Of a DNA stretch of 64,000 nt, positions 43,840 through 58,074 are shown piece after piece (positions within the stretch are counted from its first letter, which is position 1; every line of letters begins with the position of its first letter). The notes under the pieces are model-generated. The model ran no database searches. It was not told where the DNA came from and saw nothing but the letters and a program-made list of their open reading frames with translations. Origin of the DNA: Chiua virens (Eukaryota > Basidiomycota > Agaricomycetes > Boletales > Boletaceae). A program made the translations under genes and the position numbers. The stretch spans positions 1,364,001 to 1,428,000 of the forward strand of contig JAHNUO010000003.1 in NCBI GenBank assembly GCA_019787685.1. Reading direction: 5' to 3'.

Positions 43840-46800
43840 ATGAAGATATCTCAGAAATCCAAGAGGGCGGCCCAACCCGTAAGCGACAATTCACTAGATC
43901 CCTGTCTCGTGCCTTCACGTATCTTACGCTCCACCACAGCACCCTCAGGTGGCAGGACTCATATCTAAACTTTCAAACACCTCAAACGATGATGTTGCCG
44001 ATGTTCTCGCCACCATCGAATCTTGGAAGTGGCCCCGATCTGACCTCAATTGTTGGATCAATGTTCTGGACAAGTTCGACGCAATTCTTGAAGATGCCAT
44101 CCGTGACTATGACATAGACAAAATTCAACTAAACGTCTTCACACCAGTAACCAAGAAGACTATCTCCGCTATCCTCAGGTTCGAGAGGTTACTCCTTGAG
44201 AACTCTACCAACCGTAAAACCTTCAACTCTTATGACGTATGTTCCCTTTCCTCCCCGACGATCATGCAGCTCACACATTCTACCTCCCTCTTTCAGCGGT
44301 TGATGAGCTTGCTTTCGACGTCCGATTTGGACGTCTTGATATTAGCGCTGAATCTTTTGTTGCGCCCAGCCCAGCAATACTCCGCTCAGCCAGCGGTTTC
44401 AGCCGCCCTCAGTATTTCCACGCCACGCCTACTCTCCCTGTCAAAGCGTTGGCCCAACCTGCGTGAGCACGGGATCAGCCTCTTAGATCTGGCTAGTCCG
44501 AGCGGCGTGCCTCAGGTCGACGTCCTCCCTGGCGAGGCTCGAGATGTAAGTTTTGTGTACTACAAGACTGACTATAAGGAGAAGGAACAGAAATCCGAGG
44601 TTGGCGATGAACCTCCCACCACTCCTCGCAAACCGTCTCTTCCGCCGGGATCCATAAATGTTCATGTTGACGAGGAAACTCTGAAGAGGAAGGACGTCAT
44701 GGAAATCCTAGCCGACATTCTTGAAGCGCACCCTCTTTCCGGTGACGACAAGTACGAACTACTTTGTCGCATGCGCGTTGCAAAGGCGTTGGTAACAGGA
44801 AATGAAGTGATCCGGGAAAAACTTCTCGTCGTTCGACTCTTGGCTATTGCCATTTACGGCCATACTCATAGCGAGAATCAGGCTGCATCCACCCTCTTTC
44901 TTTATGAACCGGATCTTACCACCCATATCGCTGAGCTTCTACAACTCGATCGCGGTATTTCTACCTCTGTGCAAAGTGCTGCAATCGCTGCCCTCGATTC
45001 AATCGCGAGGTACCGTGGTCGTATCCAGGAGGTTTTGGGCGCCGTTAATGCGGGTGTCAACCACGGCATTTTGATGTCGCTCCTTCGCAAGACCATCCTG
45101 GACGCCAGTAATCCCGAATCCAAGCTTCCAAATTCCTTTATCGATGCGTTGTTGGGGTTTGTTACGTATCTGGCGCAGCATGCAGGTGGGGGAAATATGA
45201 TTGTTGGGGCTGGTCTGGTCCCGCTTCTCGTGCAAATTATCGAGAACAAGCTTGCCCAACGACTTCAAATGGTCTCAAAGGCGATGCAATTAGTGGACAA
45301 TGTCCTTTATGGATACGCAAATGCATTCCAGTTATTTTCAAACGCGAGGGGTGTTGACGTCCTTGTTGAAAGGATTCAGGTACGAGCACAGATTTTGTCT
45401 GAATTCCGCCAAGCTTATGTCACTATTTAGCACGAAATTGATTTCGACATCACAATATATGGTGACGAAACCCGCTCTCGTGATTTCTTTGGATCGTGGG
45501 GCGAACTACCCGTCGCTCGTGCTGCTGTTCTCAAGCACACACTAAGATCGATACATCGCATGATGCAGTCAACCGGAGCTTCAGAAGGCCTTCGGGGGTT
45601 GACTGATTCGACGTTGTTACAGTCTATCAAGAAGATCATTGAATATAGAGGCTTGTTTGGACCGAGTGTCCTTCCACTTGGTATGTTACTATTTTCTTGT
45701 AGCCGAGAACCATCAATTCACGGTGCTTTAGCGATGAATATGATGGCAACGTTTGTTCACAATGAGCCAACTTCTCTACCCACTATCCAGGAGGCGGAGT
45801 TGCCCGAAGTCTTCTATAAAGCAATTGAAACTGGAGTGGAGCCAGTCATCGAAGTATGTCCCTATTCTTATGATTTCTCATCCATTCTTGACGTATTCCC
45901 GCGCGCAGGTTATTCAAGCCATCCCGAATGCTATCGGCGCTCTATGCCTTAACCAAGCCGGACAAGATCAGCTCTCCGCTCGTCCCGGCATTATCCCTGG
46001 CATATTTTCAATATTCACATCCGAACGGCATCTCAAAGTCCTCCGTGATAAGGAGAACGCAGTTCTCATAGGCACATCAATCGACGAACTCATCCGCCAC
46101 CATCCTTCTCTTAAGACTCCTGTGTTCGATGCAATAACGACCGTATTCAGCAAGATTGAAGAGTTGGGGAACGCCTTCGTAATCCCAGAGGACAAGAAAG
46201 AATGGTACGGACTCTTGCCCGTTCAACCTTCCGACGAAACCGTGGTGACCATGCAAGACATTGAGTCGGAAGAGAGGGAGTCGGAGAGTGGCTCACAGGC
46301 AGGGTTGACATCCGACGATCCCGACATATCTGGTGAAGATTCTGCTACGCAACGAGACCATGACAATAACGTAGTCATGTTCATCGACGTGATATGTAGG
46401 GTGAGCACTGCTTTCGCGTTGTAATGTCTATACTAATACCCGCCTACAAGTTCCTCGAGGGGCTTTTCCAACACCCTCAACATTGCAAGGATTTCATTCG
46501 CAATGCAGATGGATTGGATCGGATCGGAAAGCTCACTGGACTTCCCTGCCTTCCGTACGACTACGCTAACAGTGTGGCATCCGATTCCATCGTTCAAGTT
46601 ATCCGGACTATGGCAGAGATTGGCCCAAACGAAGCGCTTTTCTACCTTTCAAAACTTGTTGGCACCTCGCTTGCGGAGACAGAGGAATTCTGGAAAGCTA
46701 TTTCACCAGAGTCCAAACTTGCCCAAATGCTGGAGGTGACGGACGATGAAGTGTCGAAAGTTAATCAACATTTCCGAAACCTCGTCGTGCTCCACATCCG

Positions 46801-49800
46801 TGTTACTTTGATGGCGGACGTTTTTTCCACGACTGGCTATGCCCATGGCCGGTCCGCGGTTGGCCTCTTGCAGACTCTCATGTCGGATCCACCCAAGGTG
46901 GTAATGGACATGGGTGCTCTACATCGGGCTTCAATCTGGGAAAACATTCTTTTTAAGGCCCATATCGCATCTAAGGGAATCGAACTTGGGATCAGCGGGC
47001 AGGGTTCGCCCCTTGAAAGTTCACCTAGTCACATTTCCATCTCCCTTCCTGAACCAACAAATTTTGGCGTCATCGCCAATGGTGTTGCGGCGGAATCTTC
47101 GGGGGCGCGATCGTCGCCTAGCGACTGTGTTACCCTTAAAGAAGGAAACCCCTATTGACAAGAATGCCAAAGCCCTCAAGCACCTCACTCATGGCCTTCC
47201 AAGTGCACTCGCGCCATTCTTCCAATGTTCGTGCTTCAATCCTGAGGATTGCTTATGTTTGTTGATACAATGTTCAACAGCAATCGTCAAATTATTTTAT
47301 GCCAGAAGGAACCCTGACCCTACGCAAAAGAAACAAATTCTGTGCGCTTCCGATGTGATCGCGGGCATAATGATGGGTCATCTCAAGGCAGAGATCATTG
47401 GTGAGAAAACCAGGTAATGGTCAACCGAGTAATCATTGACTGGTGATTACAGGTGATAAGTTATATCGTCTCGATTACTACAGTGTCATGCTCGGTCTGC
47501 TGACTGTGTTGTTCGTGGACGGTGGGTAACCTTAACGGACCACTTGAGGTGAGCACTAATGACCTTCCAGAACGTACTATGCAAAACACATTGCATACGG
47601 TCCTGCTTCTTTCCTTCCAACGTGCTGGGGGCTTGGAGACGTTGTTTGACATATGCGCGGCGTTCTTGGATTCTATCGAATACGTTACGAACATAAAGTC
47701 TGAAGATCGAACCGAATCGATGGTTCAGGAGTTGGTGCACGCGCAAGGGGGATTGAAAGTTGCCCTCCACCTCCTTTACCCTCTCATTTCCTCTAAGGCC
47801 CTCTTCGAGTCCGGGCAAACTATTCTGGTTATGACCCGCGACAAGAAGGACACGGATGTCGACTATTTCGAACCACACCACTTCCTTGTTCGACTTCGTC
47901 TTGCGAGTGTCCCCGTGCTTCGAAGAATTTGGGAATCGCCGTGGCTACGGTTCGCGCCGTTGACACTCGTCAAATCTGTCGTTCAGCTTGTGCTTGAACT
48001 TACCGCTGCGGAAAATGAGGAATTGAAGGGTGAAGCTCCAGGAGAAGGTATTCCTGGTGTAGGCTCTGCTATTGGAATTGCTGCTGGTTTGCATATGCGT
48101 AACACTGGGCCCGACGAAAGTCGCATCCGTCAGTTAACAGACATGGGATTCCCTCGCTCTGCTGCTGAGCGCGCCTTAGCGCGCACTCATAACAATGTCA
48201 CCGCGGCTACAGACTTGCTGCTTTCCCACCCTTTCCCCCTTCCACCGGACCCAGACCCCGAACCAGAGGCCGACGCACAACAGAACGTAATTGGTGAAGG
48301 TGATGAAGGTGGTGAAGGTTCTGATCAACCCGCCGAGCCCGCTAGCGAAGACATGGACGAGTCTACCACCCGCGACGAAGAGATGGAATCGGAAGAAGTT
48401 GCATTTCCAGCTCCAACGGAAATGCCAGCGGCGCCGGTTTCTTCTGAACAGGGACCGAGTTTGGAGGATTTGCGTCAGGAATTGAATGCTGTCCGCGAGC
48501 CGCTGAAGGCGGGCTTGACTCGACAGGCGTTGTTGCTAGTTGACGAGCACCCGTCATTGATATTCGAGGTTCACAAGGCTTTCTTGCGCCCTTCTCCGGA
48601 TCTACAAGAATTGTCTATTCGCTCCTTGATCGACGATATCAAGGAATACTCGCCTGGCGCATTGGATGTTCAAGAAGAGCCCCTCGCGACAAGGTGCAGA
48701 CTACTAGCGCTTGTGTTGTCGGAATGTCCCACTCTCGAACCAAGTATTGGCCGAAACCTCATGGATTGCCTTCTTGCGTTGCTTCTCTCGAATTCATCGA
48801 CTATGGAACCCGATCATGGTACACCAAAATGGCTTGCTTCCCACCTACTCGTCACCGAGGCTTTGCTTAATATTGGCGATCAGCCAGTCCCCATTGTTCT
48901 TCCCGAAGGAGGGTGATCCGATCGTTCCACAGGACCTCAAGCTTGGTCCCCCGTACCCTGACGCGCGGTCCATTGTCTTCGACTTTTGCATCCACTTACT
49001 CGCACTCCCCAGTTTACCTCGTGATGAGTTCCTAGCAACCTTACGCCTTCTCGTCGTTCTTTCACGCGATCACAACGTCGCGTCCAAGTTTATCAAACGA
49101 GATGGAATTTCCCTCATTTTCAAGCACCTGAAGGTCCACGGGGGAGCTGGCAGCTATTCCTATATCGCGATCATTCTCCGACACGTCGCGGAAGACTTGC
49201 AAACTCTACAGGGCACTATGCGGCAGGAAATTAAGCGCTTCCTCTCTCAACCACGCACAAGAATCGTGGATGTCTCTAGCTTCGTTCGCAACTGTAGCGC
49301 AGTCGCGTTGCGCAACCCCGAATCCTTTATCGAAGTTGCCCAATCGATTTGTCAGCTACAGCAGCCGTATTCTGCGATCCATCACATCAGTTTAAAGCCT
49401 GACATCGCAGAAGATTTGGCACCGTCTGATCAAGAAGACGTTAAGCGAATGGAGATGCAGGTGGATTCGCCAGCAGACGTTCCTCGCGCGCCATCAAATG
49501 AAGCATTGGAATCTGTTGTTCACTTTTTGATCGGCGAGTTGATGAAAACCTACAAACCCTCCGATGGTTCTGCAGATTCAGCGTCTCAGTCAATCAAACA
49601 GCAGCCCGCTCCAGTAGTTTCTACAGAACAAGCGAGTGTCCAGACCCAGATGGCTCATTCCGACTCCCCGAGCGAGCAAGAACGTTTCGCCCACTGTTGC
49701 TTCCTCATGCAATGCCTTTCGGAACTCTTATTCTCATACGATGCTTGCAAGCTTGCGTTCTTATCGTACGGCCCCAAGAAGCAGCGCCATCAGACGCCGT

Positions 49801-52800
49801 CCAAAGACGGAAAGTACAGGACAGCAGTTCTTCAGTTCTTCCTTTCCGAGCTCGTCACATACGGTACGATAGCTGCTCAGCCCGATGCCAAATCTAGGCT
49901 GCACCTATGTACTTGGGCTATGTCAGTCCTTGTAGCTCTTTGCGTCGATTGTTCCCCAGGTGCAGAGGCAAAGGAGGTTCCTCCAGATTTGGTCTCGATC
50001 CGCAAGTTTGCTCTGGATGCTATCAGCAGGGCTATCAAGGAGGTCTCACTTTCCGAAAGCATGGACGCTAGATATGGTCGCCTCCTCGCGTTAACAGACC
50101 TCTGCAACCGTCTATTGACTGTGCGTTTCAGCAACAATGGGTCCAGAAAGCCGCCGGAAGAAAACACGACACACGTTGCGAAGATCATGTTGGAGAAAAA
50201 CTATGTTGCCATCCTGACTAACGCTCTTGCTGAAGCCGATCTGAACTTCCCAAACATCCGCAACCTGGTCGCATCTGTTCTTCGGCCTTTGGAGAACTTG
50301 TAGGTTTTTATACAGCCTCGTTCAGGAAATCACATTGAAACCATTTTCAGGACTCGTATCGCGATCAAGATGAGTCGAGCCTCAGAGAAATCTAAGGACG
50401 GTTTGGAGGGCAAGGCCCAGAGTGTCGGATCAATATCAGATGACGAAGAAGAGGAAGACGTCGAAGATGCTGAACGCGAGGAAACCCCTGATTTGTATCG
50501 ACATTCAGCTCTCGGAATGTGGGTGTCTTATTCGATTTGTTGGTCGTCTATGTGATTCTTACCTGTTATCTTCTCCTACAGGTTCGGGGGTGTAAGTACG
50601 ATTACTGCTAATTCTGACGGTGACTCAAAGGTCTTTAATCAGGAGATGGAAGATGTTCACTATTCGCAAGATGACGAGATGGATGAGGGAGACGAAGACG
50701 AAGAAGACGATGTTGACATGGAGTATGGTGACGAAACCGACAGCGAAGCGACTTCCAACTCCGAGGAAGTTGATGCAGAAGAAGAGGAAGGCGATGATGG
50801 TGATGAATCGCACGATGACGGATGGCAGGATGAAGATGAAGACTATGAGGAAGCGGATTTGATCGAAAACGATGAAGATGAAGAGGCTGACGTTGCTGCC
50901 GTCGCTGGCGCTGATCAAGTTCTTGACGAAGACATGATATGGCAGGTTTGTGTGATGTGTTGTTCGTTTGGCCGCCTGTCTGACTTAAGATACTATGAAG
51001 GATGTTGGTGATGAAGGGGATGTGGAAGACGAGAATGGCGACGAAGGTGACGAAGACGATGGAGCAGGTCAGTTTACCCCTTCGATTTCTTCCTGTTTGA
51101 TACTGATCTTAAGTGTAGAACACGTTAACGTGATCCACGCCGAGCAAGATGATGAACCAGACATGTCTGACGAGGATGAGTATGGCTACTGCTCTCCGGA
51201 TCAAGTGATCGCAGACTGACTTTTGGATAGATTCCGAGGCGATGTTGGCGTTGTTGACGTTCGGGACGTTCCTCCGATTGGCAGTGCCAACGACGATGTT
51301 TTCACATATTCAGAACCTTTCAACGTTGACGGAATCGAAGTCCACGGAAGAGATGTAAATCCATTCATGTCTCGCAGACGAGGTGGTAAATAAGCGATCT
51401 TTATTGGGTGGTCGTCACTCATGTCGAGTTCCATGATTTCGCAGGCATCGACGATATTCAGGTTTTTGGTCGATCTCGGAACGTACCATCCGCACCAAGC
51501 GAAGCGACAGTCCACCCTCTTCTCCTGGATGCATCCTCTGGAAGCAATCGCACGTCAGCTGCTCTTTCTCGTGGTTCCCGACGGCAGCAACGGGGCAATG
51601 GGAGCAACCTTCAGAACGACCTTATTCATTCGATCGAAGATATCATAGGCGGTGATGCTGTTCAGGTCTTCCAGCACATCGTGAATCGGACCGGCGGTGG
51701 CCGCGAGACAATCCGTGTTGACGTTGCTCCGGCCGCCCTAGCTGGCATAGAGCAAGGCGTGATACAGCTGCAGAGACTTGCAGGTGGACCCGCTGGTCCC
51801 AGGATGGAACGCATCCCTCGGCCAAGCGAGAACCAGCATGACTCCCGCGGTCTCGATCCGCTTTTCACCGTGCAGAGGTGGACCGAGGAGGCTAAAACTG
51901 TGAATGGTAAACATGTATCTGAACGAGCCAACCGGCTAGGCAATCACATCGTCCTCGCGGTGCTACCGGCTACCATTGCGGCAAAGGCAAAAGAGGAAGA
52001 ACAAAGACGACAAGTACAGCTGAAAGCGGAGGAGGAAGCTAAACAGCGCGAAGCCGAGGAAGCCCGAGCCGCCGAAACCACGGATGCCCAGCCAAAAGAT
52101 GACTACAGCCACGACCTCAGCAGAACCTTCCACGGAGCCAGTTCCAGAGCAAACACCTATCACGGACTTGGTCACTGCCGATGTCGAGATGGGCGACGTA
52201 TCCTCGTCCGAACCGGTGGTTGCTGATTCACAGGCAGAGGGGGCAGGGACCTCCCATCCCCAGGAGAGATTGACTGTCACGATTCACGGTAGCGAAGTCG
52301 ATATCACGGATATGGGCATAGACCCAACTTTCCTGGAGGCGTTACCAGATGATATCCGTGAAGAAGTCATCAATCAACATGTCCGTGACCAACGCGCTGC
52401 GAGAGTAGAGCGTCCTGCCGACTCTCAAATCAGCCTCGAATTCCTGGATGCCCTGCCCCCTGAGATCCGCGCAGAACTTATCCAACAGGAAAGGCTGGAG
52501 CAAACACGACAGGCTCGGCCAGCGACAACCAACGACAATGCCACACCCGGAGCTGCAGCCGATATTGATCCAGCTAGCTTCATAGCCAGTCTGGATCCAC
52601 ATCTGCGACAAGTCGTTCTCTTGGATTCGGATGAAGGACTTCTGCAAACTTTGCCGTCCTACATGATTGCTGAAGCAGGCGCATACCGCGAAGAGGCGGA
52701 GCATCCCCGCAGGTTCACGTTTGCGACCCGTGGTGGTCACAGGGCAGGTTCACGGCCTATCCAACCCCGCAAAGCTCCTGCACCCCGAGACGCCATCCAG

Positions 52801-55663
52801 CTTCTTGATAAAACTGGGGTAGCTACTCTCGTTCGCCTCCTCTTCTTCCCTCAAGTCTTGAAAAAGAATCTCCTTCTCAAAGTACTGGTCAACATCTGCG
52901 AGAACGGGAAAACTAGAGCGGAGCTTTTCAATCTTCTTCTCAGTATATTGCAAAGCGGGCCAGGTGACCTCACTGCTGTTGACAAGAGCTTTGCCCAGAT
53001 GTCTACACGTACTCCAAAGACGCCCAGTCAACAGACTCCCAAGTCTCACGGGGGGCAAAAGGCTTCCGACCTCCATAATTCTGCGACCCTTACCAATCTT
53101 CAGAACGAATCGGTGCCAGACTTGGTTGCTCAGCGCTGTCTTGAAGCTCTGGCATACATAGTCAGCGCCAACGAATTATCGTCTGTCTTCTTCCTGACCG
53201 AACACGAGCTACCTGCCGGGCTTAGGAAGATGAACACGAAGAAGGGAAAAGGAAAGGAGAAGCAAGCACCTCAAACGCATTATCCAATTGTTCTCCTCCT
53301 TGGCCTTCTGGACAGACAGTCCCTGCTCAGAACACCATCCATCATGGACTCCGTCGTTTCTTTGCTTTCCACCGTTACCAAGCCTTTAGCTAGCCTCAAA
53401 TCAGAAAATGAACCCACTCCGGCCGCAGTATCAGCGAGTTCAAATGAACCAGCTGCTAGCGTATCATCTGTGCCACCGCAACCCGCTTCCCCAGATGCAC
53501 CTCGACAAGAGCCTAGCGCCGCGGTGGGCCCAGAGGGTGACCAGAACAAGAACGAGAATGAGGACCCGGGTGAACAAGCCGACGAACGAATATTATTGGC
53601 CAGTCCACCTCAAATCCCGCACTCGGTGCTCCGTCTCATCGTCAACATTCTGACAATTGGCGAGTGTTCTGCGCGCACGTTCCAACAATCATTAACCCTC
53701 ATCCAAAACCTGTCGCATATCCCCGATGCTCGAGATGTCATTGCACAGGAGTTAAAAGCAAAGGCACAAGATTGTGGGCAAAATGTTCTTACCGACCTCA
53801 ACCTACTCTGGACGTCGCTGCAAAACCCCTCGCAAGACATCCTTGCTTCATCTGTAGCGTCCAAGTTCTCGTCGCCCTCGTCCGACCAAACGAAGCTTCT
53901 GCGTATCCTGAAGACGTTGGACTATATGTACACCCCTCGTTCCACGGGACCCCTGACGGATGAGGCTCGCAAGAGCCAGGATGCCGAGAAAGTGCAGAAC
54001 ATCTATGAATCTTTCCGCTTCACACCACTCTGGCGGCGACTTGGGGACTGTCTTGCTACCATTGAGGCTCAGCCCGATATGGAGCATGTCGCCACTGTCC
54101 TCTTACCCCTGATCGAAGCTTTGATGGTAGTGTGCAAGTACGTGTGCCCGAAGTCGTCGGCCGGAGCTGTGGCAAGGTCGATGAGGGCGTCTGCATCACC
54201 AAGATCCCCCACAACTGCCAGAGAGTCGATGGAAGATCTTTTCGTCACCTTCACCGATGCTCACAGGAAGATTCTCAACGTGATGGTTCGCAACAACCCG
54301 TCGCTAATGAGTGGATCATTTTCACTTTTGGTCCACAACCCCCGTGTCTTAGACTTTGATAACAAGCGGAACTACTTCACGCAGCAGCTCCATCGTCGCC
54401 CTGCAACCCGCGAACACTATGGTACGCTGCAGTTGAATGTTCGCCGGGCTCGTGTATTCGAAGACAGCTTCCAATATCTCCAACGGAAGACTGGTGATCA
54501 AATCAAGTATGGCAAGCTTAGCGTCCGGTTCTACGACGAGGAAGGGGTGGATGCTGGTGGTGTCACGAGAGAATGGTTCCAGATTCTTGCGCGCCAGATG
54601 TTTGATCCCAACAACGCGCTCTTTCAACCATGCGCGGCGGACAGATTGACGTATCAACCAAACAAGAATTCCTGGGTCAATCCCGAGCATTTGTCGTTCT
54701 TCAAGTTTGTTGGTCGAGTGATCGGGAAAGCGATCTACGACGGGCGGCTGCTAGATGCATACTTTGCAAAGAGTTTGTATCGACAGTTGCTTGGCAAACA
54801 AGTCGACTATCGAGACGTCGAGTGGGTGGATCCGGAATACTATAACTCACTCTGCTGGATTCTGGAAAATGATCCGACGCCGTTGGAGTTGACATTTAGT
54901 GTGGAAGCAGATGAGGTTCGTTGTTAGCTTTCATCCACGAGTGCGCGTTGGCTGAACCCTTTCAACCTTGAAGTTTGGAAGGAACCGCATTTTCCCTCTC
55001 AAACCAGGAGGTGAATCCATCCCTGTCACGCAGGACAACAAGCGAGAGTTCGTACAGCTATCGGCCAACTTCCGCCTGTACTCGTCCATCAGCGAGCAGA
55101 TTGAGAATCTTGTAGCTGGTTTCCACGAGATCATTCCCAAGGATTTGATCACCATCGTAAGTTACTGTGTCTTGCAGTAAGTGGGAAGTCCTAATTTCTG
55201 TTCTAGTTCAACGAAAAGGAACTGGAGTTACTGATTTCGGGAACGCCCGATATTGACGTGGACGAGTGGAGAGCAGCGACGGAATACAACGGATATACGA
55301 GCTCAGATCCTGTTATTGTCTGGTGGTGGAGAGCTCTCAAGTCTTTTAATCGTGAAGAGAGGGCCAAGGTGTTGAGCTTTGCGACCGGCACTTCGCGTGT
55401 GCCTCTGAATGGATTCGTCGATCTGCAAGGGGTCCAGGGGGTCCAAAGATTCTCGATCCACCGTGCGTACGGTGATCCCGATCGCCTTCCTCAAGCCCAC
55501 ACTTGTAAGTTCGCTTGGCGATCCCCTCGAATGAGCAACTGATCAGAGCGCGATGCTAGGTTTCAATCAAATCGATTTACCGCAATATTCGTCATACGAG
55601 ATGCTACGGCAACAACTACTGTTGGCGATCAATGAAGGGGGAGAGGGCTTCGGATTTGCATAA
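43840..55663 (+). CDS. TOM1: Giant HECT E3 ubiquitin ligase TOM1/HUWE1
   Basis: About 20 exons encode roughly 3,500 residues starting [14 protein letters not shown]. The armadillo-like N-terminal half (DUF908/DUF913) includes [40 protein letters not shown] and [18 protein letters not shown]... type helices. A UBA domain follows at about 48115-48230: [20 protein letters not shown] with [15 protein letters not shown] strongly acidic stretch spans 50430-51200. Ubiquitin-binding motifs (DUF4414) occur near 52330 ([14 protein letters not shown]) and 52437 ([14 protein letters not shown]), and a weaker one near 52566. The HECT domain occupies the last ~350 residues: [60 protein letters not shown], and the catalytic Cys in AHTCFNQIDLP. 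That Cys codon (T|GT) is split by the intron 55505-55559. Tom1/HUWE1 marks unassembled ribosomal proteins, histones and chromatin factors. All key residues are intact. Confidence 0.95.
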
Positions 55664-56623
55664 GGATGTCCCAGATCATGTTCAGGATGAAGCACGAATC
55701 ACGTAGTAGAAGCATTATTGTATTTACACTCAACGCATGTTTTACCATTTATTGAATGTCGCCCATAATATTGGAGTGTTCATGGGCGCGAACAGGCGGT
55801 CAGGGGCTACCGAACACCACGACGCCGACGTGATATGATTGAAATTGCATTTGCGTGACGTATGCCCTGACTAGGACTTATAAAACTAACATTTTTGAGA
55901 TTTCGAAATGATTTACTCCCGTCCTAGCACTTTTATGTACATTTGGTAGTCGGAAACGAAATGAGTATGTTTAATCGGAGAAATTTACATGCGTCCTTAC
56001 ATTGCATAAGGCTACTTGCCAGTAGCGCACGATGGAACGGACCGCGTGAGATATTATGTGGATGCGACATGACCTGAGAAAGTAGCACTTAAGGCGACTG
56101 GCCCTTGAGCCAAGATCATGCCGAGTCGATTCGAACTTCGAAGCCGTGCATTGATTGCGGCAGAATCTCTGGGACGGTTCGTAACTGAGTAACGGAGTAC
56201 TGAGTGCATACTGACTCCGGGTCGGAGCGTGCCGTGGAGTACGAGAATATGGGTACCTGCGATGTCATTCCAGGCACACTACACACTCGACGAAAATGAC
56301 CTCAAAGTACTTCTTGAAACGACTGTCCAACTGATCCGAGATCATGACTTTGGCCAACCTTTAGCACACGCTGTCTGAGCGGCTGTCGGTGTCGGATGCT
56401 TTCGCTGCGGACCGGCATGTAATGCATCTCCGGATTAATACCGTTTCTAACTCCGCCATGCTGTAAAGTAGTACTCGAGCTCATACGGCACCTTGATTAC
56501 AGCAACTTGGCACACAGGAAAAATAATTCTTCCTGGGTTATTATTCGCATAGGACAGCTGCGTATTTAAGATCATCCTAATCTTATATTCAATATTCCAC
56601 CCGGTTTCAAGTTTTTCTCTACC
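55664..56623. other. Intergenic region between TOM1 and the quinone reductase gene
   Basis: 960 bases. Short open frames only (for example minus-strand 56447-56680), without protein-like composition. No tRNA-like cloverleaf, repeat or mobile element was recognised. The last ~100 bases should contain the promoter of the downstream gene. Confidence 0.5.
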
Positions 56624-58074
56624 ATGAGAGCCTACCAACTCAATGAGTGTAAACACCCCTCTCAGCTCACCCTCGTCCAAGACGTACCGGAGCCAGTCCC
56701 AGGTCCAGAGGATGTCATCGTTGATGTCTATTCAGCTGGCCTGAACTTCTTTGACGTTCGTATCTATATATTTCTTGACACTGACGTCGGGTCCTGACAT
56801 GCACTACGGCCCTTGGTAGATCCTGCAAGCTCAGGGTAAATATCAAGTCAAACCCCCCTTTCCGTTCATACTTGGAGCAGAATTCTCCGGGAGAATCGCA
56901 CGCACGTCCCACATCCCAGAGGGTTGTCCATTCAGACCAGGGGATAGGGTATTTGGTCATGCCCAGGGTGCATACGCCGATCGCATAGCTGTCAACGCTA
57001 ACAAGCTCTTGCCGCTTCCGGATAACCTCACCTTTGACCAAGGGGCAGGTATGGGTTTTTCTTCTCTCTCGACATTCCAACTTTCTTTTCTCAGTCTCTC
57101 GATGTTACAGGTCTTTCCATTACTTGGCCAACGAGCTACGAGGCAATAGTAGGTCGAGCACAACTAAAAGCAGGTCAGGCACAGTCTACTCCTCGGAAAA
57201 ATGATGGCTCATTTAAAACAATATTCAGGCGAAACTATCCTTGTCAATGCAGCAGCTGGAGGTGTCGGGATTGCCGCCGTGCAACTGTCTAAAGGTCTTT
57301 TCGTTTTACTGCAGGCTACGTCATGCGCTCATACGGCGCAGCTTTGGGCGCCACGGTCATTGCCGCAGCTGGTTCGCCAACTAAACTTGATGTCTGCAAG
57401 CGGTATGGTGGAGCAGACTATGTTGTTAACTACAGGAACAGGGACTGGCAGAAACAGGTACTAGAGTTCACAGGAGGTAAAGGCGTGGACGTCGTGTACG
57501 ACCCTGTTGGTTGGATACGAGGCACGTAGAAGTTCTCTTTTCTCATTCATATCTGACAACTTAAATGTTCCCAGAGTCCTTGAAATGTATAGCGTTCAAA
57601 GGCCGAGCATTAGTGATAGGGTTCGCCAACGGGCCAATAGAGAACGTAATCTCATTTTTGTGACCACATCTACCAGGAACTCACCACGGCCTAGTTGCCC
57701 CTGAACATCGTGTTACTCAAAAATGTCAATATTATGGGAGTCTTTTGGGGGAATTACGCTAGTATGTGGCAGAACCGTTACTCGTGAATGTAACTGACGT
57801 TGATCGTTTGTTCCAGATAAAGAGCCTTCTCGAGTGACCGTTGTGTGGAAAGAACTGCTAGAGTTCGTCAATTATCGTCACGTATCCGTGGTGACTTACT
57901 GACTGAGTCGTAGGTTATTTGCGTCCGGTAAGGTCAAGCCAGTAAACTATACCACAGTATACCCGCTATCCAACGCAATGGAGGGCCTACGCGCTCTAGA
58001 ACAAAGAGAGACGTGGGGTAAAGTAGTCGTTCGCATTCGGGATGAGGAAAAGACGGCCATCGCCAAGTTGTGAC
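56624..58074 (+). CDS. Quinone oxidoreductase-like MDR protein
   Basis: Multi-exon gene starting MRAYQLNECKHPSQLTLVQD. The GroES-like part reads VPEPVPGPEDVIVDVYSAGL with NFFD, then GKYQVKPPFPFILGAEFSGR and GDRVFGHAQGAYADRIAVNA. The cofactor domain has GETILVNAAAGGVGIAAVQL (AAxGGVG, NADPH-binding in the quinone reductase branch), SKALGATVIAAAGSPTKLDV, YGGADYVVNYRNRDWQKQVL and GVDVVYDPVG. The final exons give PLNIVLLKNVNIMGVFWGNY, ASGKVKPVNYTTVYPLSNAM and GKVVVRIRDEEKTAIAKL. There are no zinc ligands. The family reduces quinones or reactive carbonyls with NADPH. Several introns are short, and one (about 57294-57347) contains a plus-strand decoy frame. Exon borders between 57520 and 57900 are approximate, but all expected segments are present, so the gene looks intact. 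Confidence 0.87.

Noticed and set aside
56120..56160. Possible tRNA T-loop (GATTCGAACTTCG) in the intergenic region
   Set aside because: The flanking bases do not pair into a T stem and no cloverleaf could be built.
14787..58074. A metabolic cluster around the two MDR reductases and the transcription factor
   Set aside because: The reductases are about 42 kb apart with housekeeping genes between them, and no synthase, P450 or terpene/polyketide enzyme is present.
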